A stretch of 23,526 nt of DNA from an uncultured Ruminococcus sp. (GCA_900556055.1 USNJ01000008.1:1-23526), one strand, 5' to 3'. Shown: positions 14,969 to 22,864, counted from the stretch's first letter. Notes: generated by a model from the sequence alone, not told the origin. Program-made: numbers and translations.

Positions 14969-15708
14969 TGAATAAAAATGCTCTGCTTGAAGTAAAGGAT
15001 CTTCATGTAAATGTCGGCGAAAAGGAGATACTCCACGGTGTTGATCTGACTGTCGGACATGACGAGACACACGTTCTTATGGGACCCAACGGCACGGGAA
15101 AATCAACTCTCGGCTATGCGGTGACGGGCAATCCGTCCTATACGGTAACAGGCGGCGAGATCATATTCGACGGTGAGAACATCACAGATATGCCTGTAAA
15201 TGAGAGGGCGAAGAAGGGTATTTTCCTTTCATTTCAGAATCCGCTGGAAGTTCCCGGTGTGACACTCAGCTCATTCATCAGAAGTGCATTGGAGCAGAAA
15301 ACCGGCAGCCGTATCCGTCTGTGGGATTTCAAGAAAAAGCTTGCTGAAACCATGAAGCTGCTTGCTATGGATGAGTCCTATGCCGAACGTGACCTTAACG
15401 TAGGATTTTCGGGCGGTGAAAAGAAAAAGGCTGAGATACTTCAGATGCTCATGCTTGAACCTAAGCTTGCTATCCTCGATGAAACGGATTCGGGACTTGA
15501 TGTCGATGCAGTCCGCACGGTATCGAACGGCGTTAAGATATACCGAGAGAGAGTTCACGGTTCGCTGCTGATAATCACCCACAGCACAAGGATACTCGAA
15601 GCCTTGACCGTTGATAAGACGCACGTTATGGAAAACGGCGTTATCGTCAGAAACGGCGGTGCTGAGCTGGTTGAACAGATAAACGAAAACGGATTTGCAA
15701 ATGTGTGA
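14968..15708 (+). CDS. sufC: Fe-S cluster assembly ATPase SufC
   Basis: A 246-residue ABC-type ATPase that powers the SufBCD scaffold. Walker A GPNGTGKST (39-47), the SufC Q-loop LSFQNPLEVPGV, signature FSGGEKKKAEI, Walker B LAILDETDSGLDVD and H-loop ITHSTRIL are all visible and typical of SufC. The ATG at 14968 overlaps the rrf2 stop, and GAGGAGG lies 10 nt upstream. An in-frame ATG at 14932 lies inside rrf2 and lacks a ribosome site. Confidence 0.97.
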   Translation: MNKNALLEVKDLHVNVGEKEILHGVDLTVGHDETHVLMGPNGTGKSTLGYAVTGNPSYTVTGGEIIFDGENITDMPVNERAKKGIFLSFQNPLEVPGVTLSSFIRSALEQKTGSRIRLWDFKKKLAETMKLLAMDESYAERDLNVGFSGGEKKKAEILQMLMLEPKLAILDETDSGLDVDAVRTVSNGVKIYRERVHGSLLIITHSTRILEALTVDKTHVMENGVIVRNGGAELVEQINENGFANV

Positions 15709-15726
15709 TCTGCGAGGTAATGTAAA

Positions 15727-17133
15727 ATGAAAGAGAAAAGTCATGTTGAGGACATCGACCGCAGCATTTACGATATAAAAGATGAAGAAAACGACGCTTA
15801 CAGAATGAAAAGCGGACTCACGCCCGAGATAATCACGAAGCTTTCGCAGGAAAAGAACGATCCTGCGTGGATGCAGCAGTTCAGGCTTGAATCTTTGCAG
15901 ATATACAATGAAACTCCCGTGCCCGACTGGGGACCGTCGCTTGAGGGGCTTGACATTGACAACATCGCAACCTATGTCCGTCCGAACACAAAGATGCAGA
16001 ATGACTGGAAGAATGTCCCCAAGGATATAAAGGAGACATTTGAGCGTCTGGGTATACCGCAGGCTGAGAGAAAATCGCTGGCGGGTGTCGGCGCACAGTA
16101 CGATTCGGAGCTTGTTTATCATAATGTAAGGCAGGAGGTCGCAGAGGAAGGCGTTGTCTACATGGATATCGAGAGTGCTGTGAAGGGCGAATATGCCGAC
16201 ATGGTGCGCAAGTATTTCATGAAGCTCGTAACGCCGCATGACCACAAATTTGCGGCGCTGCATGGTGCTGTATGGTCGGGCGGATCGTTTGTGTATGTGC
16301 CGAAGGGTGTGCATCTGTCCATTCCGCTCCAGTCGTATTTCAGACTGAATGCAAAGGGTGCGGGACAGTTTGAGCATACGCTCATCATCGTTGACGAGGG
16401 TGCTGAGCTGCATTTTATCGAGGGATGTTCTGCGCCGAAATATAACGTTGCAAATCTTCATGCAGGCTGTGTTGAGCTGTTTGTAAAGAAGAATGCAAAG
16501 CTGAGATATTCGACTATCGAGAACTGGTCGAAGAATATGTACAATCTCAACACAAAGCGTGCGCTTGTTGAGGAGGGCGGCACGATCGAATGGGTATCCG
16601 GTTCGTTCGGCTCGCATATCGGCTGCCTTTATCCGATGAGCATTTTAAAGGGTGATAACTCAAAGATGGAGTTCACGGGAGTGACATTTGCAGGCAGCGG
16701 ACAAAATCTAGACACGGGCGCAAAGGTAGTACATATCGGCAAAAACACAAGCTCGTTCATGAACACACGCTCAATAAGCAAGAGCGGAGGAATAAGCACG
16801 TTCCGAAGCAGTGTTGTTGTTGAAAAGAGCGCAAAGAAGGCAAGATCGTCCGTTTCCTGTCAGTCGCTGATGCTGGATTCGGAGTCAAGGTCGGACACTA
16901 TCCCCGCAATGGATATACGCACAAAGGACGCAGCTGTCGGACATGAAGCAAAGATCGGCAGCATAAGCGGAGATGCTGTGTTCTATCTTATGAGCAGGGG
17001 AATGAGCGAGGAGGACGCACGTGCGCTTATCGTCAGCGGATTTGCGGATAATGTTTCAAAGGAGCTTCCTCTTGAATATGCCGTTGAAATGAATAATCTT
17101 ATCCGCCTTGAAATGAAGGGCAGCATAGGCTGA
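15727..17133 (+). CDS. sufB: Fe-S cluster scaffold SufB
   Basis: A 468-residue SufB. Conserved stretches include VRPNTKMQNDWKNVP (in part), GVVYMDIESAVKGEYADMVRKYF, the beta-helix core HLSIPLQSYFR and EWVSGSFGSH, and the C-terminal SVSCQSLMLDSESRSDTIP with scaffold Cys378, then GHEAKIG with Glu407, and YLMSRGMSEEDARALIV. Cys and Glu at these places correspond to the nascent cluster site between SufB and SufD. Its length equals the family norm. It starts 18 nt after sufC with a GAGGTAATG-type ribosome site. Confidence 0.97.
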   Translation: MKEKSHVEDIDRSIYDIKDEENDAYRMKSGLTPEIITKLSQEKNDPAWMQQFRLESLQIYNETPVPDWGPSLEGLDIDNIATYVRPNTKMQNDWKNVPKDIKETFERLGIPQAERKSLAGVGAQYDSELVYHNVRQEVAEEGVVYMDIESAVKGEYADMVRKYFMKLVTPHDHKFAALHGAVWSGGSFVYVPKGVHLSIPLQSYFRLNAKGAGQFEHTLIIVDEGAELHFIEGCSAPKYNVANLHAGCVELFVKKNAKLRYSTIENWSKNMYNLNTKRALVEEGGTIEWVSGSFGSHIGCLYPMSILKGDNSKMEFTGVTFAGSGQNLDTGAKVVHIGKNTSSFMNTRSISKSGGISTFRSSVVVEKSAKKARSSVSCQSLMLDSESRSDTIPAMDIRTKDAAVGHEAKIGSISGDAVFYLMSRGMSEEDARALIVSGFADNVSKELPLEYAVEMNNLIRLEMKGSIG

Positions 17134-17149
17134 TAGCGAGGTGAATGAT

Positions 17150-18082
17150 ATGTCAAAAATTACGATAAACAAGCTTGCGTCACGCACATGGAACAGGCTG
17201 GGAGTAAATGATGCGCAGATAGAATGGGATGAGGAAAACACCGTATCTCTCGGAGATGAGAGCGTCTGTGCAAAGAGCGGTGAAGAGCCTAAGACTGTAA
17301 GATTTTCCGTTTCCGATAACGGAGGATACAGCAGCAGAAACATTTTTATTGATGCCGAAAAGGACAGCTCGGTAACTGTTTTTGAGACCTGCACGGCGAA
17401 AAATCCGCTTTATGTGAATATGAAGATAACCGTTCAGGAGAATGCAGCTGTAAAGCTTATACAGCTTATAAATCCGTCCGATGGTGCGGTGCTGAGACAT
17501 GAAACATCTGCCGATTGTGCGGAAAATGCGAAGTTTGAGATCATTTCCGTTCTTATCGGCGACGGCGATATCTATTCCGACAATCATATCGAGCTGGTCG
17601 GCGATAAAAGCTCGCTCAGCGCTGAAACTGCATATCTCGGAGAAAACGGCAGGACGATAGATTATAACATCACGTCCGACCATTACGGTAAATCCACAAA
17701 GAGCGGGATAAACGCATCCGGCGCACTCAGGGACTCCGCAAAGAAGGTATTCAGAGGAACGATAGATTTCAAAAAGGGTTCGGCGGATTCCGTAGGCAGC
17801 GAGAACGAAACTGTTCTTATGCTCGGAGATGACGCAGTGAACAAGACAGTCCCGCTGATACTCTGCGCAGAGGAAAACGTTGAGGGAACTCACGGTGCGA
17901 CTATCGGCGAGCTTGACGAGGAAACGCTTTTCTATTTTGAAAGCAGAGGGATCGGCAGGGAAGAAGCCGAAAAGATCATGGCATATGCGGCTGTTCAGCG
18001 TCTTATGCATATGTCGGGTGATGAAAAATTTGCTGAGCAGGTCGGTGCTGCTCTCGGTTTAAAAGATGAAAATGAGGAATGA
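17150..18082 (+). CDS. sufD: Fe-S cluster assembly protein SufD
   Basis: A 310-residue SufD, SufB's partner in the SufBC2D complex. The N-terminal half is diverged and short. The C-terminal half shows the SufBD core: RDSAKKVFRGTIDFKKGS, LMLGDDAVNKTVPLILC, EGTHGATIGELDEETLFYFESRGI (in parts), where His in THGATIG is the conserved cluster-site residue. The ATG at 17150 is preferred over GTG at 17141 because GCGAGGTGA lies just ahead of it. At 310 residues it is shorter than the roughly 420-residue enterobacterial SufD, as is common in Clostridia. Confidence 0.93.
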   Translation: MSKITINKLASRTWNRLGVNDAQIEWDEENTVSLGDESVCAKSGEEPKTVRFSVSDNGGYSSRNIFIDAEKDSSVTVFETCTAKNPLYVNMKITVQENAAVKLIQLINPSDGAVLRHETSADCAENAKFEIISVLIGDGDIYSDNHIELVGDKSSLSAETAYLGENGRTIDYNITSDHYGKSTKSGINASGALRDSAKKVFRGTIDFKKGSADSVGSENETVLMLGDDAVNKTVPLILCAEENVEGTHGATIGELDEETLFYFESRGIGREEAEKIMAYAAVQRLMHMSGDEKFAEQVGAALGLKDENEE

Positions 18083-18085
18083 ATT

Positions 18086-19312
18086 ATGCGGACAGACTAT
18101 AAAAAGGATTTTCCGCTGCTGATGCAGGATCCCGTTGTCTATATCGACAATGCCGCAACCACGCAGCGTCCGCAGTGCGTTATTGACGCTGTGGAGCAGT
18201 TTTATACGAAGCACAATGCAAACCCGCTGAGAGGCATTTATGAGCTGAGTGCGGCGGCTACCGAGGATTACGAAAGCGCCCGTGATGCGGTGCGTGATTT
18301 TATCGGTGCATCGTCGTCAAGGGAGATTATCTTCACCCGAAATACAACCGAAAGCATAAATCTTGTCGCTTACAGCTACGGATTATCCAATGTTCATGCG
18401 GGAGATGAGGTGCTTGTTTCAATAATGGAGCATCACAGCGATCTGCTGCCGTGGCAGATGGTCTGTCGGCAGACGGGCGCAAAGCTGAAATTCATCGAAT
18501 GTGATCGGGACGGCAGCATTGATCTTGACAAGGTGCGTGAGCTTATGACCGACAGGACGAAGATCGTGGCGGTGACGCAGCTTTCAAATGTCCTCGGCAG
18601 GGTAAATCCTATCCGTGAGATAGCAAAGCTTGCGCATGAAAAAAATGCGGTCATTCTCGTTGACGGCGCGCAGAGCACGCCGCATATCCCAGTTGATGTG
18701 AAAGAGCTTGATGCTGATTTCTTTGCTTTTTCGGGACACAAGCTTTACGGTCCTATGGGCATAGGCGTGCTTTACGGAAAGGAGCATCTGCTTGATGAAA
18801 TGCCGCCGTTCCTGAGCGGCGGAGAGATGATCGAATCCGTTACCCGTGAATCTGCGGTCTATGCTGAGCTGCCGCACAGGTTTGAGGCAGGCACGGTCAA
18901 TGCATCGGGTGCAGTCGGTCTGAAGGCTGCGATAGAATATGTAAACGGCATCGGATTTGATACGATACAGAAGCTTGAATCTGAGATCACCGCATACACA
19001 TTTGAGCGGATGAAAAATATCGAAGGCATAAATATCATCGGTTCGCAGAATGCGGCGGATCACGGCGGGATAATCACATTCACTGTCGATGATGTTCACC
19101 CGCATGATGTCAGCGAGATACTGTCGTCTGATGGCATAGCAGTCCGTGCGGGACACCACTGCGCACAGCCGCTGCTGAAGCATCTCGGCTGCCGATCGAC
19201 CGTCCGTGCAAGCTTTTCGTTCTATAATACAAAGGAAGATGCAGATAAATTTTTAAGCAGTCTTGCGGCTGTCAGGGAGCGTATGGGATATGGAAAACAG
19301 GAACTTTTATAA
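18086..19312 (+). CDS. sufS: Cysteine desulfurase SufS
   Basis: A 408-residue group II cysteine desulfurase that takes sulfur from cysteine as a persulfide. Visible: YIDNAATTQRP (19-29), HHSDLLPW (116-123), the PLP-stacking region LVDGAQSTPH (Asp193), PLP lysine Lys219 in FSGHKLYGP and the persulfide cysteine Cys359 in VRAGHHCAQP, in the short loop typical of SufS. It starts 3 nt after sufD and overlaps sufU by 23 nt, so sulfur donor and acceptor are made together. Confidence 0.97.
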   Translation: MRTDYKKDFPLLMQDPVVYIDNAATTQRPQCVIDAVEQFYTKHNANPLRGIYELSAAATEDYESARDAVRDFIGASSSREIIFTRNTTESINLVAYSYGLSNVHAGDEVLVSIMEHHSDLLPWQMVCRQTGAKLKFIECDRDGSIDLDKVRELMTDRTKIVAVTQLSNVLGRVNPIREIAKLAHEKNAVILVDGAQSTPHIPVDVKELDADFFAFSGHKLYGPMGIGVLYGKEHLLDEMPPFLSGGEMIESVTRESAVYAELPHRFEAGTVNASGAVGLKAAIEYVNGIGFDTIQKLESEITAYTFERMKNIEGINIIGSQNAADHGGIITFTVDDVHPHDVSEILSSDGIAVRAGHHCAQPLLKHLGCRSTVRASFSFYNTKEDADKFLSSLAAVRERMGYGKQELL

Positions 19313-19718
19313 TGAAATTCTGACTGAGCATAATATGCACCCCGAATTCAAGCATGACCTTCCCGATGCGGATATCGTGCTTGACGGAGTGAATCCGAGC
19401 TGCGGCGATGAGATACAGCTTCGTCTGAAAACCGACGGCGATGTCATTTCCGACGGCGCATTTATCGGCGACGGCTGTGCGATATCGCAGGCATCTGCGG
19501 ATATAATGCTCGGCATGATAATAGGCAGAAAAAAGGAAGAAGCACTGAAGCTTGCGGATATTTTCATGCGCATGATAAGGGGCGAAGCGTCCGAGGAGGA
19601 GATAGACAGCCTTGAAGAAGCGTCCGCTCTGCGTGATATTTCGCATATGCCCGCCCGTGTAAAATGCGCAATGCTGGGCTGGAGGACGCTTTCTGAGGCT
19701 CTCGGCAAGCATCTGTAA
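19290..19718 (+). CDS. sufU: Zinc-dependent sulfur carrier SufU
   Basis: A 142-residue SufU. Zn ligands are in place: Cys38 and Asp40 in NPSCGDEI, Cys63 in GDGCAISQAS and Cys126 in VKCAMLGW. The 18- to 21-residue insert between GMIIGRK and the last Cys marks SufU rather than IscU. In Gram-positives SufU accepts persulfide from SufS by ligand exchange at Zn. The ATG at 19290 is 23 nt inside sufS, with GGGAG about 10 nt upstream. It closes the SUF operon; no clear terminator follows before the met leader promoter at 19795. Confidence 0.95.
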   Translation: MENRNFYNEILTEHNMHPEFKHDLPDADIVLDGVNPSCGDEIQLRLKTDGDVISDGAFIGDGCAISQASADIMLGMIIGRKKEEALKLADIFMRMIRGEASEEEIDSLEEASALRDISHMPARVKCAMLGWRTLSEALGKHL

Positions 19719-19794
19719 TGCTGATTTGGAAATAATCCACAAAAACAGATATAGCTAATGGTTAAATTTGTACAGCTTTCTTCTATAATACCTA

Positions 19795-19823
19795 TTGACA
19801 CGCTATGAATTAAGTGGTATAAT
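19795..19823 (+). promoter_or_regulatory. Consensus promoter of the met leader and metNIQ
   Basis: TTGACA (19795-19800), a 17-bp spacer, TATAAT (19818-19823). Both boxes are perfect. Such strength suits a gene set controlled after initiation, here by the attenuator that follows. Confidence 0.92.
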
Positions 19824-19858
19824 ACAACCATGATAAAAAACGAAAGGAGAGGTACAGC

Positions 19859-19936
19859 ATGATGTTTATGCGAATGATGGAAATGTGCATGTGCAGAAGA
19901 GCATCTTATAAGGCTGTGCCTGACTCCCTGTTATAA
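19859..19936 (+). CDS. Met/Cys-rich leader peptide of the met operon (25 residues)
   Basis: A 25-codon ORF with a good ribosome site (AGGAG, 9 nt ahead) directly behind a consensus promoter. Its first twelve residues read MMFMRMMEMCMC: seven Met and two Cys. The rest (RRASYKAVPDSLL) is ordinary. Codons 10-13 overlap RNA segment 1 and codons 19-22 overlap segment 2 of the attenuator at 19888-19987. When charged Met-tRNA (perhaps also Cys-tRNA) is short, the ribosome should stall in the Met/Cys run, mask segment 1 and free segment 2. When supply is good it reaches the TAA at 19934 and covers segment 2. Its role is the act of translation, not the peptide. Prediction only, but codons, RNA segments and downstream genes all agree. 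Confidence 0.85.
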   Translation: MMFMRMMEMCMCRRASYKAVPDSLL

Positions 19937-19987
19937 ATATAACACGGATATTGTTTTTCAGGTGCAGAAATGTGCCTGTATTTTTTT
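19888..19987 (+). promoter_or_regulatory. Four-segment transcription attenuator controlling metNIQ
   Basis: Segment 1 CATGTGCAG (19888-19896), 2 CTGTGCCTG (19914-19922), 3 CAGGTGCAG (19959-19967), 4 TGTGCCTG (19971-19978). Segments 1 and 3 differ at one base; segments 2 and 4 share TGTGCCTG. So 1:2 (8 of 9 pairs), 2:3 (9 of 9 with two wobbles, plus one A-T pair) and 3:4 (terminator) are mutually exclusive, as in trp-type attenuators. No S-box or T-box motif was found in this leader. Confidence 0.8.
19959..19987 (+). terminator. Intrinsic terminator of the met attenuator
   Basis: An 8-bp stem (19959-19966 with 19971-19978, two G-T wobbles) is closed by a GAAA tetraloop and followed by TATTTTTTT. 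It lies between the leader stop codon and the metN ribosome site, so its formation would prevent metNIQ transcription. Confidence 0.88.
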
Positions 19988-20003
19988 GTGGGAGGAACAT
20001 TCT

Positions 20004-20990
20004 GTGATAGAGATCAGAAATCTGAGCAAAACTTATCCGTCGGCAAACGGCGGGATAACCGCACTGAAGGACATAAATCTTACGATAAACGACGGGGAGA
20101 TCTTCGGAATAATCGGTCTTTCCGGAGCCGGAAAAAGTACGCTCGTACGCTGTATAAACTTTCTTGAAAAGCCTACCTCCGGTGATGTTATCGTTGACGG
20201 ACAGAACTTAGGTCAGCTGACAAAAAAAGAGCTGCTGAAAACACGTCAGAACATCGGAATGATATTTCAGGGCTTCAACCTTCTGTCACAGAGAAATGTT
20301 ATAAAGAATATCTGCTATCCGCTTGAGATCGCAGGAGTAAAAAAGGAAGCTGCTGTTAAGAGAGCGCTTGAACTGCTTGATCTTGTCGGACTTTCGGACA
20401 AGGCAAAGGCTTATCCGTCACAGCTTTCGGGCGGACAGAAGCAGAGAGTTGCTATCGCAAGAGCATTGGCAGCGGAAACAAAATATCTCCTCTGTGACGA
20501 AGCAACAAGCGCACTCGATCCTGATACTACAAGATCCATCCTTGAACTTATGAAGAAGATCAACAAGGAGCTGGGCGTAACGATAATCGTTATCACCCAC
20601 GAAATGAAGGTCATCAACAGCATATGCGACAGAGTGGCGGTGCTTGACAGGAGCGCAGTTGCTGAGCTTGGAACGGTCGGTGAGATATTTGCAAATCCTA
20701 AGTCGGATATTGCAAGAAAGCTTATTCTTCCCGAAACTCAGACTGTTCCCGAAATGTCCGGCGGAAAGAAGATAAGGATCGTTTTCAACGGTGAAAGCTC
20801 GTTCAAGCCTGTTATCGCCAATATGATCTTTGAATGCCGCACGCCCGTCAATATCCTGCATGCGGACACAAAGGATCTCGACGGCAAGGCTTTCGGTCAG
20901 ATGCTGATACAGCTTCCCGAAGATGAAAAAAGTGCCGAAAGAGCCACTGAATATCTCAGGACCAACGGCATTGAATATACCGAGATATAA
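20004..20990 (+). CDS. metN: Methionine ABC importer ATPase MetN
   Basis: A 328-residue ATPase of the methionine uptake ABC system. Walker A GLSGAGKST (38-46), Q-loop MIFQGFNLLSQ, signature LSGGQKQRVAIARAL, Walker B YLLCDEATSALD and H-loop ITHEMKVI are canonical. The last 75 or so residues (from KIRIVFNGESS to EYTEI) are the NIL domain, which in E. coli MetN binds methionine and inhibits transport when the inside pool is full. The GTG at 20004 follows GGGAGGA by about 8 nt; a longer reading from 19962 would start inside the attenuator terminator and is rejected. First structural gene behind the attenuator. Confidence 0.95.
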   Translation: MIEIRNLSKTYPSANGGITALKDINLTINDGEIFGIIGLSGAGKSTLVRCINFLEKPTSGDVIVDGQNLGQLTKKELLKTRQNIGMIFQGFNLLSQRNVIKNICYPLEIAGVKKEAAVKRALELLDLVGLSDKAKAYPSQLSGGQKQRVAIARALAAETKYLLCDEATSALDPDTTRSILELMKKINKELGVTIIVITHEMKVINSICDRVAVLDRSAVAELGTVGEIFANPKSDIARKLILPETQTVPEMSGGKKIRIVFNGESSFKPVIANMIFECRTPVNILHADTKDLDGKAFGQMLIQLPEDEKSAERATEYLRTNGIEYTEI

Positions 20991-21007
20991 GAAAGGAAGT
21001 GCAGAAA

Positions 21008-21685
21008 ATGTCAGATATACTCAGCCAGCTCTGGGACAAGGGAATTCTTCAGCTTGGTATCTGGGAAACGGTTTACATGACCTTTATTTCCGCTTTCTTT
21101 TCATATCTTTTCGGTCTGCCGCTCGGCGTTCTGCTCTGTGTTACCGATAAAGAGGGAATATGTCCGATATCATGGCTCAATAAGATACTGGGAGTTATCG
21201 TCAACGTGTTCCGAAGCATTCCGTTCGTTATACTTATGATCGCAATGCTGCCCGCCGCAAAGCTTATCGTAGGCACCAGCCTCGGCAACAAGGCGATGAT
21301 CGTAACGCTGATAATCGCAGCTGTTCCGTATGTTGCGAGAATGGCGGAATCCTCGATCAAAGAGGTTGACAAGGGCGTTATCGAAGCGGCTCAGGCGATG
21401 GGAACATCTTCCTTCAAGATCATATACAAGGTGCTTATCCCCGAAGCTAAGCCCTCACTTATCGTAGGCTCGGTCATTTCGCTGGTAACTATCCTCGGAT
21501 ATTCCGCAATGGCAGGAACCATCGGCGGAGGCGGTCTCGGAATGATCGCAATAACCTATGGCTATCAGCGTTTCAATAATGATATCATCTGGATATGCGT
21601 TCTGCTGACAGTTATCATAGTTCAGCTTATCCAGGAGATAGGAATGCTTATCGCAAAGAAAACCGATAAGAGGATAAACAAGTAA
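21008..21685 (+). CDS. metI: Methionine ABC importer permease MetI
   Basis: A 225-residue permease with five hydrophobic helices and the EAA coupling loop EAAQAMGTSSFKIIYKVLIPEAKPS (in parts, about 126-150) that docks onto MetN. FRSIPFVILMIAMLPAAKLIVG and GYSAMAGTIGGGGLGMIAITYGYQRFN (in parts) are typical of MetI. The ATG at 21008 is preferred to the GTG at 20999, which sits within 2 nt of the AAGGA ribosome site. It begins 17 nt after metN. Confidence 0.95.
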   Translation: MSDILSQLWDKGILQLGIWETVYMTFISAFFSYLFGLPLGVLLCVTDKEGICPISWLNKILGVIVNVFRSIPFVILMIAMLPAAKLIVGTSLGNKAMIVTLIIAAVPYVARMAESSIKEVDKGVIEAAQAMGTSSFKIIYKVLIPEAKPSLIVGSVISLVTILGYSAMAGTIGGGGLGMIAITYGYQRFNNDIIWICVLLTVIIVQLIQEIGMLIAKKTDKRINK

Positions 21686-21697
21686 GGAGATGGCATT

Positions 21698-21754
21698 ATG
21701 ACCGAATTGTTCGGCAGACTTCTCAGGGAAAATTTCAGATTCGGACGAATGTGA
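21698..21754 (+). CDS. Putative 18-residue peptide between metI and metQ
   Basis: An 18-codon ORF (MTELFGRLLRENFRFGRM) with a very good ribosome site: TAAGGAG merges with the metI stop codon, 9 nt before the ATG. The peptide is basic and could form an amphipathic helix. No homology is recognised. It may be a true small protein, a coupling device for the long gap before metQ (76 nt), or chance. No terminator lies inside or just after it. Confidence 0.4.
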   Translation: MTELFGRLLRENFRFGRM

Positions 21755-21830
21755 GATGTTTTATCATAAGCGTTCGTTATCTGTAAATTTTATATAGGGT
21801 ATTGCCCATAGGAAAAAAGGAGAAAAAATT

Positions 21831-22793
21831 ATGAAAAAGTTCACATCCGCAATTCTTGCACTCACACTGTCTGCTCTCGCACTGACAGGCTGCGGCGCAA
21901 ACAACAGCACATCCGACGAAACAACAACAGCTGCTGACACAACAGCAGCAGATGCAGCAGAAACAACTGAGTCTGCTGAGGCTGACACTCAGGAGGGCGA
22001 AGCTGCTACACTTCCTCTCACAGACGAGGAAAAGCCCGTTGCTGCTGACGGCGACAATGTTATCAAGGTAGGCGCAACATCCACACCTCACGGTGAGATC
22101 CTGAACTTCGTTAAGGATACACTTGCTGAGCAGGGCTATGATCTTGAGATCGTTATCTATGATGATTATGTTCTTCCCAACAAGGCTCTTGCTGACGGCG
22201 AGCTTGATGCTAACTATTTCCAGCACACACCTTATCTGAACAGCTATAACGAGTCCAACGGAACTGACCTGGTTGCAGCTGCTTCTATCCACTACGAGCC
22301 TTTCGGACTTTACGGAAACGGCGTTGACAGCGTTGCAGACGTTGCAGAGGGCGCAACTATCGTTATCCCCGCTGACGACAGCAACGAGACAAGAGCACTT
22401 CTCCTTCTCCGCCAGGAGGGACTCATTGATCTTCCCGAGGGTGCAAACGCAGCAGACGGCGTAACAACTCTTGATATCACTGACAACCACGGCTACAATA
22501 TCGTTACAGTTCAGGCTGATACAGTTGCTGCTCAGTTCAACAACAGCGATGCAGGCTCTCTCGCAGTAATCAACGGCAACTATGCTCTCGCAGCAGGTCT
22601 TAACAGCAGCGATGCTCTCGCAGTTGAGGATGCTTCCGGTGATGCAGCTCAGACATATGCAAATGTTATCGCAGTAAGAAACGGCGATGAAAACAGTGCT
22701 AAGACACAGGCTCTCATCAATGCTCTCGAAACAGATGCGGTTAAGCAGTACATTGAGGACACATACAAGGGCGCAGTAGTAGCAATCTTCTGA
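21831..22793 (+). CDS. metQ: Methionine-binding lipoprotein MetQ
   Basis: A 320-residue NlpA/MetQ-type substrate-binding lipoprotein. A signal peptide ends in lipobox LTGC (Cys21 lipidated). A disordered linker rich in Thr, Ala, Glu and Asp runs to about residue 70 and reaches across the cell wall. The binding domain shows VIKVGATSTPHGEIL, ELDANYFQHTPYL, and AASIHYEPFGLYG, all hallmarks of MetQ. Remarkably, no Met occurs after the initiator, and Cys21 is the only Cys. The ribosome site AAAGGAG lies about 8 nt ahead. Codon use is strongly biased, so high expression is likely. It ends the met operon at the terminator 22815-22854. Confidence 0.95.
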   Translation: MKKFTSAILALTLSALALTGCGANNSTSDETTTAADTTAADAAETTESAEADTQEGEAATLPLTDEEKPVAADGDNVIKVGATSTPHGEILNFVKDTLAEQGYDLEIVIYDDYVLPNKALADGELDANYFQHTPYLNSYNESNGTDLVAAASIHYEPFGLYGNGVDSVADVAEGATIVIPADDSNETRALLLLRQEGLIDLPEGANAADGVTTLDITDNHGYNIVTVQADTVAAQFNNSDAGSLAVINGNYALAAGLNSSDALAVEDASGDAAQTYANVIAVRNGDENSAKTQALINALETDAVKQYIEDTYKGAVVAIF

Positions 22794-22814
22794 TAAAAAC
22801 CTTGTAAATATACG

Positions 22815-22854
22815 AATATCCCCGGCTTCCAATTTGGAGGTCGGGGATATTTTT
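22815..22854 (+). terminator. Strong terminator of the met operon
   Basis: A 16-bp stem (22815-22830 with 22836-22851, two G-T wobbles) is followed by TTTT. It lies between convergent genes, but the T run on the minus strand is poor, so it mainly serves metQ. Confidence 0.9.
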
Positions 22855-22864
22855 GTTTCAATAA

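Noticed and set aside
15271..16617. Long antisense ORF (448 codons, minus) across sufC and sufB
   Set aside because: It lies opposite two clear suf genes, carries no recognisable motif and has no ribosome site; codon bias of the true genes explains the open frame. The same holds for the antisense frames at 9448-10371, 11909-12745, 17180-18010 and 21777-22868.
19824..20003. SAM (S-box) riboswitch or T-box upstream of metN
   Set aside because: The leader is short and shows neither S-box core motifs nor the T-box sequence; the four-segment attenuator explains the terminator.
21793..21810. Small inverted repeat ahead of the metQ ribosome site
   Set aside because: Only a bulged 6-bp pairing (TAT(A)GGG with CCCATA) without a T run; too weak to call a regulatory element.
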